This document shows, piece by piece, positions 22,650 through 27,903 of a stretch of DNA of 27,903 nucleotides (position 1 is its first letter; each line of letters opens with the position of its first letter). The stretch is taken from positions 1 through 27,903 of the forward strand of contig JAICHN010000008.1 in the NCBI GenBank assembly GCA_025924845.1. Reading direction: 5' to 3'. A program made the translations under genes and the position numbers. The notes under the pieces were generated by a model. It did not search any database and was not told the origin of the DNA. It saw only the letters and a list, made by a program, of their open reading frames with translations. Source of the DNA: Chloroflexota bacterium. GTDB lineage: Bacteria > Chloroflexota > UBA5177 > JANWHV01.

Positions 22650-24647
22650 ATGAATGAACAAAAACTTGCCTGGGGCATCCTGGGCACCGGATATATCGCG
22701 GGCGTGTTCGCCCAGGGGGTGCGGGGCTCCGAGACTGGCCGGCTCGCGGCGGTTGGCAGCAGACAAACCGACACGGCGGCCGCCTTTGCCCGGCGCTTCG
22801 GCATTCCCACACGCCATAGCAGCTACGAGGCGCTCCTCGCCGATGAGGAGGTGGGCGCGGTCTACATCGCGGTCCCCCATCCTTCCCATGCCGAGTGGAC
22901 CATTAAGGCTGCCGAGGCGGGCAAGCATGTGCTCTGCGAGAAGCCGTTGACCGTAAACCAGGCTCAGTCGATGGCGGCGATCGAAGCGGCTAGGCGGGCC
23001 GACGTCTTTCTCATGGAAGCCTTCATGTATCGATGCCATCCGCAAACCGTGGCGTTGGCGCGCTTAATCCGGGACGGCGCCATCGGAGAAGTAAGGATGA
23101 TTTTCGCCGAGTTCAGCTTCTCGTCCGATGAGGCGGCCGAGGGCAGGCTGTTCGAGCGGGAGTTCGCGGGGGGCGGCATCCTGGATGTTGGTTGCTACCC
23201 GATGTCGATGGCCAGGCTAATCGCCGGCGTCGCCACGGGCAAAGCCTTCGCGGAACCGCTGGAACTGAAGGGGGTGGGCAGGATAGGGCGCACCGGAGTT
23301 GACGACTATGCGGCTGCCTCGCTGACCTTCCCAGGCGGTATCGTAGCCCAGCTTGCCACGGGGATTCGGGCGCATGGCGAAAATGTCGCGCGCATTGTCG
23401 GCGCCACGGGCACGCTTCTCGTGCCGGACCCCTGGATGCCCGGTATCGGCGGCGGCACGACCAGGATTCTGCTGCATCGGCACAAGGATAATGCGCGCCA
23501 GGAGATCGTCATCGACGCGCCCAAGGGACTCTACACGTATGAGGCAGATACGGTAGCCGCGCACATCGGGGAGCGGCAAGCGCCGGCGATGACGTGGGAC
23601 GACACGCTGGGCAACATGGCGGCGCTTGACCGGTGGCGGGCCGAAATTAAGCTAAATTATGACTTCGAGCAACCGGGAGCAGTTCTGCCGGTGTCCGGAC
23701 GGCCGCTCGCGGTGCGGACCAAGGAGCCGATGCCGACGGCGTCCCTGGCCGGTATTGATAAACCGTTGTCGCGACTCGTGCTCGGGGTGGACAACCAGCG
23801 CACCATGGCGCAGGCCGCCGTGATGTTCGACGACTTTTTCGAGCGGGGCGGCACCTGCTTTGACACGGCTTACATCTATTTGGGCGGGCTGAGCGAGCGC
23901 CTGCTTGGACACTGGCTGACCAGCCGCGCGGTCAGAGAGCAGGTGGTCGTGCTGGACAAGGGGGCGCACACGCCGCATTGCAATCCCGAGCAACTTACGC
24001 GACAGCTGCATGAGAGTCTGGAGCGCTTGCAAACCGACTACCTGGATATTTACATGATGCACCGCGATAATCCCGAGGTTCCGGTCGGTGAGTTCATCGA
24101 CGTACTGAACGAGCACCAGCGGGCAGGACGCTTCCGCCTCTTCGGCGTCTCCAACTGGTCCATTGCGCGTATAGAGGAGGCCCAGCGGTATGCGGAAATG
24201 CATGGGCTGCGCGGCATATCCGCCGTGAGCAACAATGTGAGCCTGGCGGAAATGGTGGAAGCACCCTGGGCGGGTTGCCTGTCTTCGTCGGATGCTCAGT
24301 CCCTGGCCTGGTTCGAGCGGACCGCCATGCCGCTCTTTCCCTGGTCCAGCCAGGCCAGAGGATTCTTCGCGGGGGCGGCGAGGGCGGACGATCGTGCCGA
24401 TCCCGAGCTGGCGCGTTGCTGGTATAGCCCCGACAACTTCGCGCGGCTGGAGCGCGCCCGACAGCTTGCCGAGGAGCGAGGCGTGCTGCCGATTAACATC
24501 GCGCTGGCCTACGTGCTGAACCTGCCGTTCCCCACCTTTCCCCTGATTGGCCCGCGTACCGTACATGAACTCAGTATTGCGACGAAAGCACTCGATGTGG
24601 AGCTTTCGCCCGAAGAGATGCGTTGGTTGCGGGAGGGAGAAAGGTAG
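22650..24647 (+). CDS. Fusion of Gfo/Idh/MocA dehydrogenase and aldo/keto reductase
   Basis: About 665 residues in two enzymes. Residues 1-345 are a Gfo/Idh/MocA oxidoreductase: nucleotide site GILGTGYIA (9-17), catalytic-region EKPLTVN near residue 97, and a complete C-terminal beta domain with GGGILDVGCYPMSMARL. Residues 358-665 are an aldo/keto reductase with the Asp-Tyr-Lys-His set visible in CFDTAYIY, VVLDKGAH and LDIYMMHRDN. Both use NAD(P)(H), so a two-step sugar or cyclitol redox conversion (for example epimerisation through a keto intermediate) is plausible; the substrate is unknown. The start at 22650 (MNEQKLAWG) fits the family, though its Shine-Dalgarno sequence is weak. The frame is open up to 22581. 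Confidence 0.9.
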   Translation: MNEQKLAWGILGTGYIAGVFAQGVRGSETGRLAAVGSRQTDTAAAFARRFGIPTRHSSYEALLADEEVGAVYIAVPHPSHAEWTIKAAEAGKHVLCEKPLTVNQAQSMAAIEAARRADVFLMEAFMYRCHPQTVALARLIRDGAIGEVRMIFAEFSFSSDEAAEGRLFEREFAGGGILDVGCYPMSMARLIAGVATGKAFAEPLELKGVGRIGRTGVDDYAAASLTFPGGIVAQLATGIRAHGENVARIVGATGTLLVPDPWMPGIGGGTTRILLHRHKDNARQEIVIDAPKGLYTYEADTVAAHIGERQAPAMTWDDTLGNMAALDRWRAEIKLNYDFEQPGAVLPVSGRPLAVRTKEPMPTASLAGIDKPLSRLVLGVDNQRTMAQAAVMFDDFFERGGTCFDTAYIYLGGLSERLLGHWLTSRAVREQVVVLDKGAHTPHCNPEQLTRQLHESLERLQTDYLDIYMMHRDNPEVPVGEFIDVLNEHQRAGRFRLFGVSNWSIARIEEAQRYAEMHGLRGISAVSNNVSLAEMVEAPWAGCLSSSDAQSLAWFERTAMPLFPWSSQARGFFAGAARADDRADPELARCWYSPDNFARLERARQLAEERGVLPINIALAYVLNLPFPTFPLIGPRTVHELSIATKALDVELSPEEMRWLREGER

Positions 24648-24657
24648 GGTACCCTAC
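24644..24657. repeat. 14-bp perfect palindrome over the stop codon of the fusion gene
   Basis: GTAGGGTACCCTAC is its own reverse complement and includes the TAG stop at 24645-24647. It has no loop, so it is more likely a protein site or chance than a terminator. Confidence 0.4.
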
Positions 24658-24703
24658 GCCGATAGTCGCGGCTTTAGTCCTTACCTCGCTCGGTAGGGGG
24701 TGG

Positions 24704-24873
24704 ATCCTGAAGCACAGATGAACAGATTTAACAGATGACACAGAACCCGCCCCTGAAGCAGGATGAGGATGACACGAGGATGGTGCGCCTGCAGGAACAT
24801 TTTCCAGGTACGTCTCATCCATAGAGTCGGATTCTGTGTAATCGGTACCATGTGTTCATCTGTGCTTCAGGAT
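24704..24873. repeat. 170-bp element with 21-bp perfect terminal inverted repeats
   Basis: Bases 24704-24724 (ATCCTGAAGCACAGATG then AACA) are the exact reverse complement of 24853-24873. A further match inside the arms (ACACAGAA near 24738, TTCTGTGT near 24832) extends the symmetry imperfectly. The interior holds further partial copies (CCTGAAGCAGGATGAGGATG; ACAGATGA) and no gene. It lies between two convergent genes. It could be a MITE-like non-autonomous element, a dispersed intergenic repeat or a bidirectional terminator. No flanking target duplication was recognised. Confidence 0.7.
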
Positions 24874-24903
24874 GCGCGCATCCAGGGTCGCTCGGGAAAT
24901 CCG

Positions 24904-26004
24904 TCAGTGGGTCGGCATCGGCGCAAGCACCGGCGCGGCGGCCGCGCTTAATTCCACGGGTTCGGCCTCGCCCACGTAACCCAGGCATCGGGTCGGCTGG
25001 ACGTGCAGTTCCTGACCGGCAGCCACCGGATGCTCTTTAGGCAGAAACACTTTTACCGTCTGGCCGGCGGGAAGGATCAGATCCACCTGGCGGAAATGGC
25101 CGAGGTCCATCACAACGTCGATGCGCCCGCGCATTCCTTGGGCTGATTCGTCCGTCACGGGCCGTAGATCCTCAGGCCGGATTGCCACGCGTACGGTCTG
25201 CCCGTCCGGCCAATCCGCCCCATCGGCGGCAAACGGCATCCCGGCCACGTCCACGGTACGGGTGGCCCGTCGATAGGTGCCGTCGAGCATGTTCATGGTG
25301 CCAATGAAATCGGCAACAAACAGGGTGCGCGGCCGGGCATAGATCCAACTAGGCGTGTCGATCTGCTCAAGGACGCCTTTACTCATGACAGCGATGCGGT
25401 CGGCGATGGACAGTGCCTCCTCCTGGTCGTGGGTAACGAAAATGGAGGTGATCCCAGTGCGCCGTTGAATCCGCTTGATTTCCTCCCGCATGCGCACCCG
25501 CAGCCTGGCATCGAGGTTGGAGAGCGGCTCGTCGAGCAACAGCACTTTGGGTTCCAGGACCAGGGCGCGGGCCAGCGCGATGCGCTGCTGTTCGCCGCCG
25601 GAGAGCTGATTGGGATAGCGCCGCGCCGCGTCGGGCAGACCGACCATTTCCAGGGCTTCACCGACCTTAGCGGCTATTTGCCCCTTGGGCATCCGACGCA
25701 ACTTCAGACCAAATGCCACGTTGTCGAATACCCGCATGTGCGGCCACAGGGTGTACTTCTGGAACACCATGGCGGTTGGGCGCTTGTTGGGGGGCGTCGT
25801 GGCTACCGAGCGGCCATCAATGGTAATGTCGCCGCCATGCAGCGACTCGAAGCCGCCGATCATTCGCAAGGTAGTGGACTTTCCGCAGCCCGAGGGGCCA
25901 AGAATGCAGAGCAACTCTCCGCTGGCTACGGTAAAGGAGACGCTCTTGACGGCCTGGACCGCGCCATAGAACTTAACCAGGTTGCGTAGGGCCAACTCTG
26001 CCAT
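24904..26004 (-). CDS. ABC importer ATP-binding protein (MalK/UgpC/PotA-like)
   Basis: 366 residues. The nucleotide-binding domain has Walker A GPSGCGKST (36-44), the Q-loop FQKYTLWPH (81-89), signature LSGGEQQR (134-141), Walker B VLLLDEP (154-160) and the H-loop VTHDQEE (190-196). Residues 240-350 form the C-terminal TOBE/OB domains typical of carbohydrate, polyamine and iron importers. All catalytic residues are present. The ATG at 26004 lies one base past the stop of the permease gene, so the three genes form an operon. The substrate cannot be decided between sugars, polyamines and other small solutes. The last residues (AAAAPVLAPMPTH) are an unstructured tail. Confidence 0.93.
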   Translation of the reverse strand: MAELALRNLVKFYGAVQAVKSVSFTVASGELLCILGPSGCGKSTTLRMIGGFESLHGGDITIDGRSVATTPPNKRPTAMVFQKYTLWPHMRVFDNVAFGLKLRRMPKGQIAAKVGEALEMVGLPDAARRYPNQLSGGEQQRIALARALVLEPKVLLLDEPLSNLDARLRVRMREEIKRIQRRTGITSIFVTHDQEEALSIADRIAVMSKGVLEQIDTPSWIYARPRTLFVADFIGTMNMLDGTYRRATRTVDVAGMPFAADGADWPDGQTVRVAIRPEDLRPVTDESAQGMRGRIDVVMDLGHFRQVDLILPAGQTVKVFLPKEHPVAAGQELHVQPTRCLGYVGEAEPVELSAAAAPVLAPMPTH

Positions 26005-26005
26005 G

Positions 26006-26908
26006 CTAGGTTGCTCCCAGAATCCGAATGCCGCGCCCTCGCGCCAGAAACTGGGCTACAGCCAGCAAGAGCAGCGAGGGGACGGAAAGCATCAGGGCGA
26101 ACACGGCGCCTTCCGGTTGAGCGTAAGAGTTGACGGCATTGTACATTATCAGCGGCATGGTCACGTGATCGGGCAGACCGACCAGCAGCGTACCTTGCGA
26201 TTCGTCCAGGGCCGCCACGAACGAGAGCAGCATGGCCACGGCGATGGCGGGGGCGGCCAGGGGCAAAGTGATGCGGACGAACGTGCCGAAGCGCGAGGCA
26301 CCGGCATCCAGAGCGGCCTCCTCCAGGCTGCGATCGATGTTCTGGAAGGCCGTGGCCGGAATCCAGATCATAAAGACCAGGGTTTCGAGCAACTGGATCA
26401 GGACGATGCCCTGCACCGTGTCGTTGAAATTGATTTGATAGAACACGGTGAGGATGGTTACGTAGAGACCAAACTTGGGAAATGCGTTGGCGGCCAGAAA
26501 GGCCAGCAATAACGGTTGCCGCCCCGCGAAACGGAATCGGGCGAAGGCGTAGGCGGCGGGGAGGCAAATCACCGTGGAGAGCAGCATCACGATGGTAGCG
26601 GTTTGCAAGCTGAGCACGATCGAATCAGTGATGCCGCTCAGGCCCCATACGGCGGGCCACCACTTCACCGACCATATTTGAGGCAATAGGCTGGTGCCGG
26701 TCCACTCCCCGGCGAACGCCCAGATGCTCATGACGATCAGCGGACCGAGGATAAAGATCGCCAGAGCGAGCAAGGCCACCCACTTGAAGATGAGGAACAG
26801 CGCGTGCAGCGTCGTATCACGTCCTGATAGCCCGGACCAGCGGCTCGGGGCGCCGCGCGGCTCGACCGCTGCTTCCGCCGCCATGGATACCTCCGCCACG
26901 CTGCTCAT
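26006..26908 (-). CDS. ABC importer permease, second subunit (MalG/PotC-like)
   Basis: 300 residues with six membrane helices and a long N-terminal cytoplasmic extension (about 35 residues, Ala/Glu-rich). The EAA loop that docks to the ATPase reads EEAALDAGASRFGTFVRITLP (near residue 190) and is well conserved. The start overlaps the stop of the first permease gene by four bases (ATGA). It lies directly before the ATPase gene. The shape is that of the CUT1/PotC type of inner-membrane protein. Confidence 0.9.
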   Translation of the reverse strand: MSSVAEVSMAAEAAVEPRGAPSRWSGLSGRDTTLHALFLIFKWVALLALAIFILGPLIVMSIWAFAGEWTGTSLLPQIWSVKWWPAVWGLSGITDSIVLSLQTATIVMLLSTVICLPAAYAFARFRFAGRQPLLLAFLAANAFPKFGLYVTILTVFYQINFNDTVQGIVLIQLLETLVFMIWIPATAFQNIDRSLEEAALDAGASRFGTFVRITLPLAAPAIAVAMLLSFVAALDESQGTLLVGLPDHVTMPLIMYNAVNSYAQPEGAVFALMLSVPSLLLLAVAQFLARGRGIRILGAT

Positions 26909-27903
26909 CGGCGTCGCTGCCGAACCATGACCGCGACGTAGAGCATACCTACGAGAGCCGCGAATACGAAAGTCAGCACCGCCTCGGCTTCGGCGATGAC
27001 CAAGCGCTGTTGGGTGATATTGTCGTTCATGGCCGGACCAAGCATTTGGGGCAGGGTAGGACCAACCAGAGCCGGGATATTGTAGCTGCCCATGATGCCG
27101 ATAAAGGCCAGAATGAAGGCGACCAGAAACTGGCGCATGGTGAGGGGAAAGAGGATCGTAGTGAACACGCGAGGCAGGCCGGCCCCCACGTCGCGGGCGC
27201 TTTCGACGAGCGCGTTGTCGATCTCGCCCAGTCCGGCGCCTAAAAGCAACGTAGTAATGGGAATATTATTCCAGACCTGGGCCATGACGATACCGGTCGT
27301 ATTGTCGATCAACTGCGGGTACCTGCCGTGAAACACAGTCTGCTCCAGATGCAAGTTCTGCAACACGACGTCCAGGAAATTCCCTTGCTGATAGAACGAG
27401 ATGAAGGCATAGGCCGAGATTATCGTGGGAATGAACAGAGGAATCAAGGAAAGACTGCGAAAGAACCCCGGCAGTTTCCCCTTACCGAAACGCAAGTACA
27501 TGGCCAGGGGATAGCAGAGAATGAACAGCGCCACGAGGGTGGTCAGGGTCACCTGAATGGTGTAGACGATGGCCTTGCGATCGAGCCGATATTCCGCGCT
27601 GGTAAAGAGCTGCTTATAGATTTCCAGACTAAGCGGATGGGAGACTTGCTCGGTGCCGCTGGACCCGACGACGAGGACGGTGGTGAGCGTGTCCCAGATT
27701 GACTTGAGCGCCGGATACACGATGAGCAGGAGCAGGACGAGGACAGGAGGCGAGATCAGGCTATAGCCGAGTGCGTGATCGCGCAACCAGGCGGAGTGGG
27801 GGGGGCGCGGCGGCCCCCCAAACAGGACCGGGCACCAGGACGCGGGCCCGCCCGTGAGTTTGGTGTGATTGTTTGGGGGTAGTTGGGCCTGGAAAGACGC
27901 GGG
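26905..27903 (-). CDS. ABC importer permease, first subunit (MalF/PotB-like), open at the window edge
   Basis: At least 293 residues with six membrane helices. The EAA-type loop reads ESARDVGAGLPRVFTTILFP. The codon at 27786 is a TTG that could serve as a start, but the frame stays open through the right edge, and the residues before it (SAWLRDHALGYSLISPP) read naturally into the first helix. No ATG or GTG occurs in the visible upstream part. The upstream stretch is Pro/Gly-rich and might instead be a non-coding leader. The gene is therefore treated as partial or start-uncertain. Its stop overlaps the next permease start. No binding protein is visible; it may lie beyond the edge. Confidence 0.85.
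   Translation of the reverse strand, partial: PASFQAQLPPNNHTKLTGGPASWCPVLFGGPPRPPHSAWLRDHALGYSLISPPVLVLLLLIVYPALKSIWDTLTTVLVVGSSGTEQVSHPLSLEIYKQLFTSAEYRLDRKAIVYTIQVTLTTLVALFILCYPLAMYLRFGKGKLPGFFRSLSLIPLFIPTIISAYAFISFYQQGNFLDVVLQNLHLEQTVFHGRYPQLIDNTTGIVMAQVWNNIPITTLLLGAGLGEIDNALVESARDVGAGLPRVFTTILFPLTMRQFLVAFILAFIGIMGSYNIPALVGPTLPQMLGPAMNDNITQQRLVIAEAEAVLTFVFAALVGMLYVAVMVRQRRR

Noticed and set aside
23652..24566. Long minus-strand frame (304 codons) opposite the aldo/keto reductase domain
   Set aside because: Antisense shadow created by high GC codon use; the plus strand has all catalytic motifs.

Overview
The window is high-GC bacterial DNA, and nearly every gene has a purine-rich Shine-Dalgarno sequence 6-10 bases before its start. 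A deazaflavin (F420)-type oxidoreductase, a caa3-type oxidase cluster with a CtaG-family factor, double-domain KaiC-like ATPases and GDE-type glycogen debranching suggest a Chloroflexota-like or Actinobacteriota-like soil or thermophilic bacterium. This assignment is inference from gene content. No rRNA, tRNA, CRISPR array, transposase or phage gene was found.

Layout. (1) 1-7900, minus strand: a set of short transcription units with a stress or redox flavour. It holds an F420-type oxidoreductase, a DJ-1/PfpI protein, a four-helix membrane protein, a CBS-pair protein fused to a GPR1/FUN34/YaaH transporter domain, a tail-anchored protein of unknown function, a twin PRC-barrel protein, a flavin disulfide reductase-like protein, a 62-residue protein and a 25-residue membrane miniprotein. 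Strong hairpins separate several of these genes. (2) 8383-17305, plus strand: one long respiratory operon with cytochrome c oxidase subunits II (with fused cytochrome c), I and III, a small membrane protein, a CtaG-family factor, a lipoprotein cytochrome c, a gluconate 2-dehydrogenase subunit 3-like lipoprotein, a GMC oxidoreductase and a secreted protein. The logic is a periplasmic dehydrogenase passing electrons through cytochrome c to the oxidase. (3) 17345-19296, minus strand: a translationally coupled KaiC-like ATPase and a single-domain response regulator. (4) 19661-24647: a glycogen debranching enzyme (plus), an MgtC/SapB protein (minus), and a fused Gfo/Idh/MocA dehydrogenase plus aldo/keto reductase (plus). 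(5) 24904 to the right edge, minus strand: an ABC importer with one ATPase and two permeases. The second permease's frame stays open through the window edge, and no binding protein is visible.

The most unusual part is the respiratory operon. Subunit I has Asp where the D-channel glutamate normally sits and Gln where the K-channel lysine normally sits. A diverged copy of the subunit II tail follows the real one out of frame. The GMC oxidoreductase lacks its N-terminal FAD-binding Rossmann segment and starts four codons after, and in frame with, the previous gene's TAG stop. The terminal secreted-protein gene is split by an in-frame TAG. The 3' half of the operon therefore looks either decayed or unusually organised. 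Other notable items are the CBS-transporter fusion, a 21-bp perfect hairpin directly abutting a stop codon, and a 170-bp inverted-repeat element at 24704-24873.
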